In this document: positions 45,033-53,869 of the stretch, in pieces
Position numbering within the stretch: the first letter of the stretch is position 1
Layout of the letters: the number at the start of each line of letters is the position of its first letter
The notes under the pieces: model-generated
What the model was told of the DNA's origin: nothing
Databases searched by the model: none
What the model saw: the letters and a program-made list of their open reading frames with translations, nothing else
Origin: Methanosarcina mazei S-6
GTDB lineage: Archaea; Halobacteriota; Methanosarcinia; Methanosarcinales; Methanosarcinaceae
Direction of reading: 5' to 3'
Length of the DNA stretch: 64,000 nucleotides
Assembly: GCF_000970205.1 (NCBI RefSeq)
Contig: NZ_CP009512.1
Coordinates: forward strand, 3,348,001-3,412,000
Program-made: the position numbers and the translations under genes

Positions 45033-47261
45033 ATGAAAATAAATTTTTTTCATTCTTTGGTCTATGTATTGATAATAACGATTATAATTCCTGGAATTGT
45101 GTCCGTTGCAATTGCTGCAGATGAGGATATACCTTTTGAGGATGACGGAAATTCAACGGTCTTACTGCCTGACCTGGTAATTGAGGATATTTACCTGAGC
45201 ACAAACTCTCCTGGTGCCGGGGAACAGATAACTGTTACAGCTACCGTCACAAATCAGGGGAATACAGCATCGGGATCAACAAACCTGATATATTATAGCA
45301 ACGGAAATGGGATCGGAGAAAGCCCAGTTCCTGAAATGGAAGCCGGAAAAAGTGAAGAAATATCGTTCTCATGGACCCCTGAAACCGAAAGTACAGCTGA
45401 GATAAGTGCGAAAGTAGACGAAGAAAATCTGGTGGAAGAAGGAAATGAGGATAATAACGTCAAAACTGCAGGCTTCATCACTTTCAAAAAGGAAAACCTC
45501 CCGGACCTGATAATAAATTCGATTAACCACCCTCAATATCCCTCTCCAGGAAAGCCCAAGACCATAGGAATAAGTGTGATAAACAATGGAGCTGCCAGTT
45601 CGGGAGAGACAAAACTTATGCTCTACATTGACGGAAGACCTGCTAGAGAATGGGACATACCCGGACTGTCAGGAGGGGAGAGTGATTATAAATCTTACAC
45701 CTGGATTCCGATATTAGAAGGATCTGCAGAAATAAAAGCCGTGGTTGACGAAAATAACCAGGTAACCGAGAGCGATGAAGAAAATAATGAAAAAACAGCC
45801 ACCATAACAGTAGCAATAGATTTTCTTCCGGACCTGATAATTGAAGATATTGTTCCTGAGACTGAGGGAGAACTGGGAAAGCCGCTTAACCTTATTCTTA
45901 AAGTAAAAAACCAGGGAACTTTTGCCTCTGAAGAAGCTGTAGCAGAATACTACATTAACGGAACTGCCCCAGATCAGGAGGGTATAAATATTCCAGCCTT
46001 ACCGGCAGGGACAGGGGCAGATGTCTCCTTCTCTCTGATTCCGGACAGAGAAGGGCAGATGGAAGTAAAAGCGTTTATCGATTCCGGGAAATCTGTTTAC
46101 GAAAGTAATGAAGACAATAACCAGTTTTCAAAAATCGTGAACGTAAAAACAAAACTCCCTGACCTGATAATTGAATCAGTCTCATTGACTCCGGAAGCTC
46201 CCAGAATAGGAGATAGCGTTACTTTCACGGTATCGGTAAAGAACAGAGGGCTCAGCGATTCTGGAAGCAGCGAACTTAGATATCAGATAAACGGAGCCAA
46301 TAAAACCTACAGCAGCACGTTATCAGTACCTCCGGTTGTCACAGGAGAAACCGTAAAAAGCACCTTTTCCTGGGTACCTGAAGAAGATGGGAATTTGAAT
46401 ATGGAACTTGTAGCTGACTCCGGAAGTGCTATACGTGAAAATGACGAGACAAACAATAAATTAACCAGGAATATCGCTGTCTCCAAACAGGCTACCTACA
46501 CAAATGGAAGGAGCTCAGGTTCCAGTTCAGGAAGTGGCAGCAGTAGCAAAAGCAACAGCATGGGTAGCGGTGTTTCTAAAGAGCCTGCAAGAAATGTAGA
46601 AGTTAAAGAGCTGGATACAAGAAACATCATGAGCGGCTACCATGTAAAATATGATTTTGCGAAAAATGCAACCTGTGTCACATATGTTGAATTTGAACCC
46701 AGGAAGACGTTTAAGAAAACAACAGCAACTGTAGAAGTCCTCAAAGAGAAATCCATTTTTGTCCAGAAGCAGCCGCCTGGAAGAATATATAAGCAGCTTA
46801 ACATCTGGTTGGGAAATAAAGGGGCAGGTCGTGAGGACTCTCTCAAAAATGCCTATACAGGGTTCAAAGTGGAAAAGGACTGGATAAAAAATAACAGTGT
46901 TGAAGAATCCAATATAGCCCTCCTATGGTACGACAGTAAATGGAAGCCTCTGAAAACTGAAAAAACAGGTGAAGATGATGACTACGTTTATTTCAGGGCA
47001 GAAACCATTGCTTACTCCTGCTTTGCAATAGGCGAATATAAAGGAGAAGAGGGAACTGTGAAGGAGACCACCGACGACGAAGGAATACAGGAAACCCTGA
47101 GAAGCTGGGAAGGCGGCGGGAAGGCGATCCTGAACAGCAGTGCAGAAAGAGAAGACGATATTCAGAAGAAGCCGATGGGTGTAGCAAAGATACTTCTTGC
47201 GATCTCTCTGCCTCTGTTTATGATTCTTGTGGAATATTTCGTTCTGAAGAAAAAGATCTAA
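45033..47261 (+). CDS. Cell-surface protein with four CARDB repeats and PGF-pre-PGF-like domain
   Basis: The 742-residue protein starts with a signal peptide (INFFHSLVYVLIITIIIPG). Four CARDB repeats follow, each opening with LPDL(V/I)I and ending with an E-(D/E)NN motif (starting about residues 45, 155, 264 and 375). A Ser/Gly-rich linker (about 490-515) leads to a PGF-pre-PGF-like domain (about 519-665) with YVYFRAETIAYSCFAIGEY, and the protein ends with a membrane helix and a Lys-rich tail. It is thus a membrane-anchored surface protein, built like the PKD protein at 11095-15870 in its last third. Function probably adhesion or envelope structure. Confidence 0.82.
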   Translation: MKINFFHSLVYVLIITIIIPGIVSVAIAADEDIPFEDDGNSTVLLPDLVIEDIYLSTNSPGAGEQITVTATVTNQGNTASGSTNLIYYSNGNGIGESPVPEMEAGKSEEISFSWTPETESTAEISAKVDEENLVEEGNEDNNVKTAGFITFKKENLPDLIINSINHPQYPSPGKPKTIGISVINNGAASSGETKLMLYIDGRPAREWDIPGLSGGESDYKSYTWIPILEGSAEIKAVVDENNQVTESDEENNEKTATITVAIDFLPDLIIEDIVPETEGELGKPLNLILKVKNQGTFASEEAVAEYYINGTAPDQEGINIPALPAGTGADVSFSLIPDREGQMEVKAFIDSGKSVYESNEDNNQFSKIVNVKTKLPDLIIESVSLTPEAPRIGDSVTFTVSVKNRGLSDSGSSELRYQINGANKTYSSTLSVPPVVTGETVKSTFSWVPEEDGNLNMELVADSGSAIRENDETNNKLTRNIAVSKQATYTNGRSSGSSSGSGSSSKSNSMGSGVSKEPARNVEVKELDTRNIMSGYHVKYDFAKNATCVTYVEFEPRKTFKKTTATVEVLKEKSIFVQKQPPGRIYKQLNIWLGNKGAGREDSLKNAYTGFKVEKDWIKNNSVEESNIALLWYDSKWKPLKTEKTGEDDDYVYFRAETIAYSCFAIGEYKGEEGTVKETTDDEGIQETLRSWEGGGKAILNSSAEREDDIQKKPMGVAKILLAISLPLFMILVEYFVLKKKI

Positions 47262-47378
47262 AAAGGCTTAAAAGAACGAAAAAAGATTTTTTTCTTCACC
47301 TTTATTTTTCATTTTTACACCGAAGCCTGAGTATTTAAATGAAGGTGTTTAAATTCTGACGGCAAACTATTTCGAAAC

Positions 47379-47726
47379 TTATCTTCCAGCTACAAGAGCT
47401 CCTGCTACAGAACCAATAATGCCTGTTATTGCAGTATGAATTATGACAACCAGTGCAACTATTAAAGTAGAGGCTGCTATAAATCCCCCCAGAACTGGAG
47501 AATTGCGCAGTACAGTCCCAAGAACCCCGCCAAGCAGGAAGACAGGGATTATCATGAAAACAGTCATCAATACTCCTGACTTAAGCCCTCCTTCAAACCC
47601 GCCGTCTGCATAATAACCAGCCAGAAAGCCTCCGAGAAGAGGAGCTACGGAATTTACCACCGGAATAAAATAAAAAACAAAAGTAAGAACCATACCTATT
47701 AATGCACCGCTGATAGTTCTGCCCAT
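47379..47726 (-). CDS. DUF5518-type small membrane protein
   Basis: The 115-residue protein is almost fully hydrophobic, with three to four helices separated by Gly-rich turns (LLGGFLAGYYADGGFEGGLKSG is typical of the DUF5518 family). It lacks charged catalytic residues and its function is unknown. It starts with ATG at 47726. Directly upstream lies an array of five 42-bp repeats that may include its promoter. It converges with the CARDB surface protein gene. Confidence 0.75.
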   Translation of the reverse strand: MGRTISGALIGMVLTFVFYFIPVVNSVAPLLGGFLAGYYADGGFEGGLKSGVLMTVFMIIPVFLLGGVLGTVLRNSPVLGGFIAASTLIVALVVIIHTAITGIIGSVAGALVAGR

Positions 47727-47758
47727 TACTGTACCCCCATGTTAAAACAGATTGAATA

Positions 47759-47968
47759 ACTGGAAATTAAATAAACTTTAATTATATAAACTGTAATTAT
47801 ACTGGAAATTGAACAAACTTTAATTATATAAACTGTAATTATACTGGAAATTAAACAAACTTTAATTATATAAACTGTAATTATACTGGAAATTAAATAA
47901 ACTTTAATTATATAAACTGTAATTATACTGGAAATTAAATAAACTTTAATTATATAAACTGTAATTAT
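47759..47968. repeat. Five 42-bp tandem repeats with TATA-like boxes
   Basis: Units start at 47759, 47801, 47843, 47885 and 47927 and differ only in one or two bases. Each holds TTATATAAAC, which on the minus strand reads GTTTATATAA, an archaeal TATA-like element, so five such boxes stand in a row upstream of the DUF5518 gene. Confidence 0.9.
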
Positions 47969-48001
47969 AATTGATTAGATATATAGTTGAGCCATCATAA
48001 G

Positions 48002-48313
48002 TTACTTCCTGAGAGAAGCATTTTTATTTTCAAATCCTCTTTCTTTTCGGTTAAAACTCAAAAACAAATCCACATAGTCATTTTTAATCTTGAGTCCGAG
48101 AAGAGAGGCAGCCAGTATAACGGAAATAGTGTTTGCAGCAATTATTGCGGTATCATTTACCTGAATCCCATGAATTAGCCAGAGAGCCATACCCGATGTT
48201 GAACAGAACAGCATCAGGAGTGATACATCTTTTGTTGACCCGGTTTTCAGGGCTTTAATGAGCTGAGGGGCAAAAGCTACCGTTGTCAGGGCACCTGCGA
48301 TATAGCCGATCAT
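48002..48313 (-). CDS. SemiSWEET-like PQ-loop membrane protein
   Basis: The 103-residue protein has three hydrophobic helices and the PQ-loop motif FAPQLIKALKTGSTKDVS (about residue 14) plus SGMALWLIHGI, the pattern of SemiSWEET/MtN3 half-transporters, which form dimers and move sugars or other small solutes. The last 25 residues are charged and have no counterpart in the core family. The substrate is not evident. Confidence 0.85.
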   Translation of the reverse strand: MIGYIAGALTTVAFAPQLIKALKTGSTKDVSLLMLFCSTSGMALWLIHGIQVNDTAIIAANTISVILAASLLGLKIKNDYVDLFLSFNRKERGFENKNASLRK

Positions 48314-48473
48314 ATAAATTCACTCTCAGAGTTTTTAATTCGGTGACAAAAAGAAGGTTTAGATTTAACTTTATAATACATTATGTAAAGTGAGCACCGG
48401 ATAGTAGTTAAAGTTTATCGGAGAAACAGAAACCTGATATAAGTGAGTATCATAAACCTTTATGGGGTACTCT

Positions 48474-48929
48474 ATGACAGAAAATTGCCTCTTTTGCAAG
48501 ATAATATCAGGTGAGATTCCTTCAAAGAAGGTATATGAAGATGATGCTGTATGTGCATTTCTTGACATCTACCCGGCAAGTGAAGGACACACTCTTATAG
48601 CTCCCAAAAAGCATTTTAATAGTTTTACAGATATGGGCGCAGAAGATACAGCCAGACTTTTTGAAGCTGCAAGAAAAATTACAGCTGCGGTTGAAAAAGC
48701 ATTTTCAGCGGAAGGGTCGAATATTGGTATAAACAACGGGGAAGTAGCAGGGCAGGAAGTCCCCCATGTGCATGTACATGTCATTCCCAGAAAAAAGGGA
48801 GATGGAGGAAGAGGAATAAAGTCAATAGTATGGACCGAACCTGACAGGACCAATCTGAACGAAGTTGCGGAAAAGATCAGGAAAAAACTGAGGGAAAACG
48901 AAAGTCTTCAGGTAGATGCACCTGTATAA
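48474..48929 (+). CDS. HIT family nucleotide hydrolase
   Basis: The 151-residue protein has the histidine triad HVHVHVIPR (about residue 99), an N-terminal CLFCKI zinc-binding-like pair and SEGHTLIAPKKH. HIT proteins cleave nucleotide conjugates such as dinucleoside polyphosphates or adenylylated compounds. The ATG at 48474 is taken, since GGGGT lies before it; the ATG at 48462 overlaps that site. It precedes the tusA-like gene by 145 bases and may be separate from the sulfur genes. Confidence 0.9.
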   Translation: MTENCLFCKIISGEIPSKKVYEDDAVCAFLDIYPASEGHTLIAPKKHFNSFTDMGAEDTARLFEAARKITAAVEKAFSAEGSNIGINNGEVAGQEVPHVHVHVIPRKKGDGGRGIKSIVWTEPDRTNLNEVAEKIRKKLRENESLQVDAPV

Positions 48930-49074
48930 AAAAGAGCAAAGATTCGGATTGAAAAACAGATCCGAATAATAATTTCCATACGAAACGATAATATATTTTT
49001 TGAAATATAGTGATCTGGGGGAAGACATTCATTTTTTAGGAGCCTTCCATTTCTCTTACTCCGGGGGGATAACA

Positions 49075-49302
49075 GTGGCAGAACTGGAAGTAGATGTTAG
49101 AGGGCAGACCTGCCCGGTACCTCTTGTAGAGTGCAGAAAAGCGTTTAAAAAAGCCTCTCCAGGAGACCTTGTAATTGTAAAGGGTACGCATCCGGCATCA
49201 AAAAAAGAAATTCCCATGGCATGTGAGGCTCTGGGGCTCACCGTGCTGGAGATTGAAGACAAAAAAGAAGGAAAAGAATGGGAAATAAAAATCCGGAGGT
49301 AA
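49075..49302 (+). CDS. TusA-like sulfur carrier protein
   Basis: The 75-residue protein has the TusA/SirA fold with the active Cys in GQTCPVPLVECRKA (about residue 13). TusA-like proteins accept a persulfide from a desulfurase and pass it to tRNA thiolation, molybdenum cofactor or sulfur metabolism. The start is GTG with GGGGGG six bases upstream; the open frame before it has no start. It is followed after 19 bases by a DsrE-like gene and 0.75 kb later by NifS-like and IscU-like genes, so a sulfur-transfer role is likely. Confidence 0.88.
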   Translation: MAELEVDVRGQTCPVPLVECRKAFKKASPGDLVIVKGTHPASKKEIPMACEALGLTVLEIEDKKEGKEWEIKIRR

Positions 49303-49321
49303 GGCCGGGAAAGGAGTGGAG

Positions 49322-49741
49322 ATGGGGGAAAAGGCGGTAATCGTCCTTCACAGCGGGGATATGGATAAGGTATACAGCGCACTTATAATTGCAAACGGAG
49401 CCCTTGCGATGGGTATGGAAGCTTCGATATACTTTACCTTCTGGGGGCTCATGAGGCTTAAAAAAGGGGAACTTGAAAAAGGTCCGCTTTCCAGAATGAA
49501 CATGATGGGTGCTGGAAAGCAGATGATCAAACAGAGAATGGATAAAGCCCATGTTGCATCGCTGGAAAAGCTGATGAATGACTTCAAGGAGCTTGGGGGA
49601 AAAATCATAGCCTGCGAAATGACTATGGAGATCATGGGCATAGAAAAGGAAGAAATTCAAACGGAATGGGTGGATGAATGGGGAGCTGTTGGTTCGTACA
49701 TCCATGAAGCAAGGGATGCAACCATAACTCTCTTTATCTGA
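49322..49741 (+). CDS. DsrE/DsrF-like sulfur-transfer protein
   Basis: The 139-residue protein has the DsrE2-like pattern: VIVLHSGDMDKVYSALIIANG at the start, FWGLMRLKKG in the middle and ACEMTMEIMGI (about residue 98) with the conserved Cys expected to carry sulfur, then GAVGSYIHEARDA. Such proteins work with TusA in sulfur oxidation or trafficking in other organisms. GGAGTGGAG precedes the ATG at 49322. Pairing with TusA supports a sulfur relay role. Confidence 0.85.
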   Translation: MGEKAVIVLHSGDMDKVYSALIIANGALAMGMEASIYFTFWGLMRLKKGELEKGPLSRMNMMGAGKQMIKQRMDKAHVASLEKLMNDFKELGGKIIACEMTMEIMGIEKEEIQTEWVDEWGAVGSYIHEARDATITLFI

Positions 49742-50046
49742 CTTTGAGAGTTGAAAATAAGTTTCAGCAACAGTAAGATTATTCAGGCTTTCATTTTTAC
49801 CCCGGGCCTTCATCGCAATTTATCGGGCCAGATCCACTTATCCGGCTGCAAATAGATCTTCCAGGCAGGAATTAAGCTGGAAGTGCTCAAAATCTGGCTG
49901 AAACCATTCTGAATTTTTATTAAAGTATTGATTTATGGGATATAACACAGCTTTACTGAGGAGATGAAGTATTAATTAAAAACAGAAACTGAGTCACGGG
50001 AATTAAATTTTATATGATCTGAGGAGGGGGAAAAATATTTGAAAAT
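49742..50046. other. Spacer between the DsrE-like and NifS-like genes
   Basis: No gene is seen. TTTTATATGATCTGAGGAGGGGG (50009 onward) combines a possible TATA element and a strong ribosome-binding site; a separate promoter for the nifS-like gene is possible. Confidence 0.4.
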
Positions 50047-51201
50047 ATGATTTATCTAGACAATTCTGCATGCACAAGGCTGGACGAGAGAGTGCTTGAA
50101 GCAATGAAGCCCTATTTTTTTGATACTTATGCAGTAGCGACATCCGAATTTGGCTATTCCATGGGAATTGACGCAAAAGAAGGGCTTGAAAACTCCAGGG
50201 AAATCATAGCCTCAAGGCTTGGTGCGGACTCCGAAGAAATAATATTCACGTCGGGAGATACGGAATCAAGCAACATGGCATTGAAAGGGACAGCCTGGGC
50301 ACTTAAGGAGAAAAAAGGCAGGCATATTATTGTTCTGCAGATAGAGGATTTTCCGGTGTTGAATACGGCAAAATCCCTCCAGAAACAGGGTTTTGATGTC
50401 ACATTTCTGAATGTTGACGGGGAAGGGTTTGCAGACCTTGAAGGGCTCAGAAAAGCAATTACAAAAGAAACTGTTCTTGTCTCAATCCAGTACGCCAACC
50501 AGGAGATAGGGACGGTCCAGGACCTGAAGGCAATCTCTGAGATCTGCAAAGAAAAAGATGTCCTTCTGCATACCGATGCCACACACAGTTTTACCCGGCT
50601 TCCCCTGAATGTAAAAGAACTGCCTGTTGACCTGGTTACATTGTCAGCCCACACGATTCACGGTCCCAGGGGAATAGGTGCTCTCTACATCAGAAAAGGC
50701 ACTCCAGTAAGCAAATTCATGGATGGCGGCTTTCAGGAGTTCAATTTGAGGGCAGGGGTTGAAAATATTCCCGGAGCCGCAGGTTTTGCAACAGCAGTAG
50801 AACTTGTAACCGAAGATGAGACCAGGCAGCTCGAAGCCATGAGGAACAGGGTAATTGAGAGAGCCCTCTCTGAAATTCCGGATGTCACTCTTAACGGGAG
50901 CCGGGAAAAACGCCTGCCTCAGAATGCAAACCTGACTTTCCATTATGTGGAAGGAGAATCCATAACCCTGCATATGGACATGAGAGGGTTTGCGGTGAGC
51001 ACAGGTTCAGCCTGTTTCAGCCGTTCCCTTGAAGCCAGCCATGTTATAAGGGGGATAGGAGGGGACCATGAAAGAGCTCATGGTTCGGTTCGCTTCACTT
51101 TCGGACGTTACAACCGCATGGAAGATGCGGACGCTGCAGTTGATGCCATGAGTGAGGTTGTGGCAAGGCTGAGGGAAATTAGCCCGCTTGCAAGAAAATA
51201 A
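50047..51201 (+). CDS. NifS/IscS-like protein lacking the PLP lysine
   Basis: The 384-residue protein has the fold and length of class V cysteine desulfurases (YLDNSACTRLDERVLEAM at the start). Key residues differ: the Lys that binds PLP in SAHK-x-x-GPKG is Thr203 (SAHTIHGPRG, ACG at 50653-50655); the substrate His of EHxAV is Asp101 (IEDFPVL); DAAQS reads DATHS. The loop Cys that carries sulfur is kept as Cys323 (GSACFSRS). It is thus unlikely to be a normal PLP-dependent desulfurase. From memory, an Archaeoglobus IscS also lacks this Lys and acts with IscU. It is followed by an iscU-like gene after 66 bases, supporting a scaffold or Fe-S role. Confidence 0.88.
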   Translation: MIYLDNSACTRLDERVLEAMKPYFFDTYAVATSEFGYSMGIDAKEGLENSREIIASRLGADSEEIIFTSGDTESSNMALKGTAWALKEKKGRHIIVLQIEDFPVLNTAKSLQKQGFDVTFLNVDGEGFADLEGLRKAITKETVLVSIQYANQEIGTVQDLKAISEICKEKDVLLHTDATHSFTRLPLNVKELPVDLVTLSAHTIHGPRGIGALYIRKGTPVSKFMDGGFQEFNLRAGVENIPGAAGFATAVELVTEDETRQLEAMRNRVIERALSEIPDVTLNGSREKRLPQNANLTFHYVEGESITLHMDMRGFAVSTGSACFSRSLEASHVIRGIGGDHERAHGSVRFTFGRYNRMEDADAAVDAMSEVVARLREISPLARK

Positions 51202-51267
51202 GCAGAAGGAAAAATGAAGAGAAGAGAAAAAGCAGCGGAAGAATAGAAAAATAAAGGGGAGAGCAGG

Positions 51268-51927
51268 ATGAAAATCGAAAAGAAAAGTGAGATGAAGTTT
51301 CCTTATAGTGAAAAAGTTCTTGAGCATTTCAGGAACCCGCATAATGTGGGGAAGATAGAGAACCCTGACGGAAAAGGCCTGGAAGGAAGCCCTGCATGCG
51401 GGGATATGGTTGCAGTATACATTAAGGTCGACCCCAGGACAAAGGTCATTGAGGATATAAAATTCGAATCTTACGGATGTGCATCCAACATTGCCACTGG
51501 GTCCGTAATCACAGACCTTGCACGTGGAAAGACCCTGGATGAAGCTAAAAAAATAACCTGGAAACAGGCTTCAGAAGAGCTTGATGGCCTTCCTCCGATA
51601 AAAGCCCACTGTTCCGTGCTTGCTGTTGAGGGCCTGCGTGCCGCAATCCGGGACTACGAAGAAAAACACGGGCTCGTCACAGAGAAAGAACCGACGACGG
51701 AAGAGGTTGTCCAGCAGAGGCTCAAACACGTTATGAACCCTCTGACAGGTCTTGATGTTGTTCGCACCAACCTTATACTTAAAACGAGTGTTGAAGCAGG
51801 AGTTATCAGGGTGGTTGTTGACCTGCCCGCAGACCACCAGTTTGCTCCGGCAATAAAAGAGGATATAATTGAAAAGCTCGGGGCTCTCTGGGATGTGGAA
51901 AGAGTAGATGTGGTGTTTACAGCCTGA
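51268..51927 (+). CDS. IscU-like Fe-S scaffold fused to a DUF59/MIP18 domain
   Basis: Residues about 10-135 match IscU: SEKVLEHFRNPHNVG, then the three cluster cysteines in SPACGD (about 44), YGCASNIA (about 71) and AHCSVLA (about 113). Residues about 150-219 match the DUF59/MIP18 domain of Fe-S assembly proteins (NPLTGLDVVRTNLI, then VVVDLPADHQFAP). The scaffold would hold new clusters and the added domain could pass them on. GGGGAGAG lies before the ATG. It belongs with the NifS-like gene just upstream. Fusion of the two modules in one chain is unusual. Confidence 0.87.
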   Translation: MKIEKKSEMKFPYSEKVLEHFRNPHNVGKIENPDGKGLEGSPACGDMVAVYIKVDPRTKVIEDIKFESYGCASNIATGSVITDLARGKTLDEAKKITWKQASEELDGLPPIKAHCSVLAVEGLRAAIRDYEEKHGLVTEKEPTTEEVVQQRLKHVMNPLTGLDVVRTNLILKTSVEAGVIRVVVDLPADHQFAPAIKEDIIEKLGALWDVERVDVVFTA

Positions 51928-51998
51928 ATCATGCCTTAAGCAGAGAGAACAGGGAGAAAATAATTAATGGAAGCGGTTTATGAAGCCGATACTGGAGT

Positions 51999-53174
51999 TC
52001 AGCCCGGATAAACATTCAAAATACGTTTCTGCTTTCCCTTCCTCTTCTCCGGACCTGCAGGTACGCAGTGGCAGCACTCTCCTGAAGCTGTAAGGGGATC
52101 TACATGGATGGTGGTCCCGGAAAGGTAAGAGAAATTTTCCAGGAGCTTTTCTCTTACAGCGTTGGCGATTTCATGCCCTTCTTCCACAGACAGTGAAGGG
52201 TCAACAGAAGCATTAATCTCTGCATGGAGCCTGTGCCCTATCCAGCGTACCCTGAGGTCTGTTACTTCACAGACGCCATCAACGCTTTCAGCAATATCCT
52301 TTACCTTATCAAGGACTTCAGGCTCAACGCCGTCAAGCAGGCGGGTAAATACGAGTTTGCTTGAGTCAAGGACTATTTTGAGAATGGCAATTGTTATCAG
52401 CATGCCTATAAGAGGGTCAAGGACCGGAAATCCTGACCACACACCGATTGCCCCTAACAGGACAGCAAGGCTGGTAAAGCCGTCCACCCTTGCATGGTAT
52501 CCATCAGCAATAAGGGCAGCACTCCCGATTTCTTTTCCTACCTTCATGCGGAACTCTGCAACAATTTCGTTTCCGATACAGCCTATGATTGCTGCAAGGG
52601 CTACAGCCTGCAAATGATCTACGGGCTGAGGGTTTAAGAAGCGTGTCAGGGATTCATAGCCCGCAACTGCTGCACTGAAAAGGATGAGGATAACAATGAT
52701 CACACCTGCAAGGTCTTCTGCTCTGCCATAACCATAAGAGAAGCGTTTGCTCGGCTTTTTTCTTGCCAGGGAAAAGGCGATTGCCAGGGGGATCGCTGTT
52801 GATGCGTCCCCGAAGTTATGGATGGTATCGGCAAGAAGGGCAACACTGCCCGAAATATACACAATGAAAATCTGCAGAACGGCTGTAATCATAAGTCCTA
52901 TGAAAGACCATTTGACAGCCCAGAGCCCCTTGCTCGTAGTGGTTATGGAAGGGTCGACTCTACCATGTGTATGGCTGTGCCCATGGGAATGCTCATGAAA
53001 ATGCGAATGCTCGTAAGAATGTATATGAGAATAAGTGTGGGAAAATATATGAGAGAGAAAATGAGAGGAGAAATGGGAATTAAAAAGCTCTTTATGCTTA
53101 TGATTTTGTTTACGGGACTCTTCAGGAGCGTTTTTTTCATTATGCAGATTACTTGTGGAATTCTTTCCGGGCAT
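51999..53174 (-). CDS. Cation diffusion facilitator transporter with His-rich N-terminus
   Basis: The 391-residue protein exports divalent cations (Zn, Co, Fe or similar) across the membrane. The first 75 residues contain about 20 His residues in S-H and H-x-H patterns, probably a metal-binding tail. The core has six helices with the metal-site pairs HNFGDA (helix II) and HARVDG (helix V), and a cytoplasmic C-terminal domain (about 285-375) with HAEINASVD. It lies convergent to the iscU-like gene with only 71 bases between. Metal preference cannot be decided. Confidence 0.9.
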   Translation of the reverse strand: MPGKNSTSNLHNEKNAPEESRKQNHKHKELFNSHFSSHFLSHIFSHTYSHIHSYEHSHFHEHSHGHSHTHGRVDPSITTTSKGLWAVKWSFIGLMITAVLQIFIVYISGSVALLADTIHNFGDASTAIPLAIAFSLARKKPSKRFSYGYGRAEDLAGVIIVILILFSAAVAGYESLTRFLNPQPVDHLQAVALAAIIGCIGNEIVAEFRMKVGKEIGSAALIADGYHARVDGFTSLAVLLGAIGVWSGFPVLDPLIGMLITIAILKIVLDSSKLVFTRLLDGVEPEVLDKVKDIAESVDGVCEVTDLRVRWIGHRLHAEINASVDPSLSVEEGHEIANAVREKLLENFSYLSGTTIHVDPLTASGECCHCVPAGPEKRKGKQKRILNVYPG

Positions 53175-53671
53175 TTGTCACCCTCATTTTGATTCAGTTC
53201 TCAATATTAAACTTGGCTATTGCTTTATATATAGATATTTATCTTTAAAAAAGAATTTATTATGCATCCGGTCACACATTTTTTTGGGGAAATAGCATAA
53301 AAAGGAGCTTTTTCATTTACGTCTTTTATTTTCCTACCGTTGTAAAATAACAAAAAATTGAATATTTATTACTTAAAATGGGGATCTATCGTGTATTTCA
53401 GATAAACAGACGATTCCAGGACTGATTATGCAAAGAACAGGACCTTTGAGAGGGTTCCGGCTTTTTACATCCATAAGACATGTTTGATTTTTTAATAATA
53501 TACTCATCCTTAATCTTACTGATTGACATGAATGAGAAAAGAAATAATAATGCTTCAAAAATTTCTATAAAAAGGACAAACGAAAAATTATAGATTCACA
53601 TTATCATATGAGCAAATATGAAAAAGAGAATCTGAAAAAGAAAAATAATCCGAAACATTAAAAATCAAACT
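53175..53671. other. AT-rich spacer before the hairpin elements
   Basis: This stretch contains the promoter of the CDF gene and nothing else recognised. A minus-strand frame at 53373-53558 has no ribosome-binding site and is not accepted. Confidence 0.4.
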
Positions 53672-53721
53672 GCGGGCGGCCACCCCACCCTAAAGGATGG
53701 GGTATGCTTCGGGCCGCCCGC
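53672..53721. repeat. Nested hairpin element 1
   Basis: A 10-bp outer stem GCGGGCGGCC/GGCCGCCCGC (53672-53681, 53712-53721) encloses an inner hairpin CCCCACCC-TAAA-GGATGGGG (53683-53702) and a GTATGC link. It resembles element 2 in layout and inner sequence but with a different outer stem. Inner hairpins of this kind are seen at ends of IS200/IS605-type elements; no transposase is present here. Confidence 0.7.
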
Positions 53722-53869
53722 CCGGTTACTCGGGGACAGATAATTAAGCATCCTCTAACAAGGTTTCATGAACATAAGTGATTGAAATTTGCCTCGGTTT
53801 CCGGTCCGATTTACGATTATTATACAAGGAAGCTATGATTTAGAGATTTAAAGAGAAAAACGAAGAGGC

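Noticed and set aside
47759-47968. Possible CRISPR array or DNA replication origin iterons
   Set aside because: The 42-bp units are uniform with no unique spacers, and no Cdc6/Orc1 gene or origin boxes are nearby.
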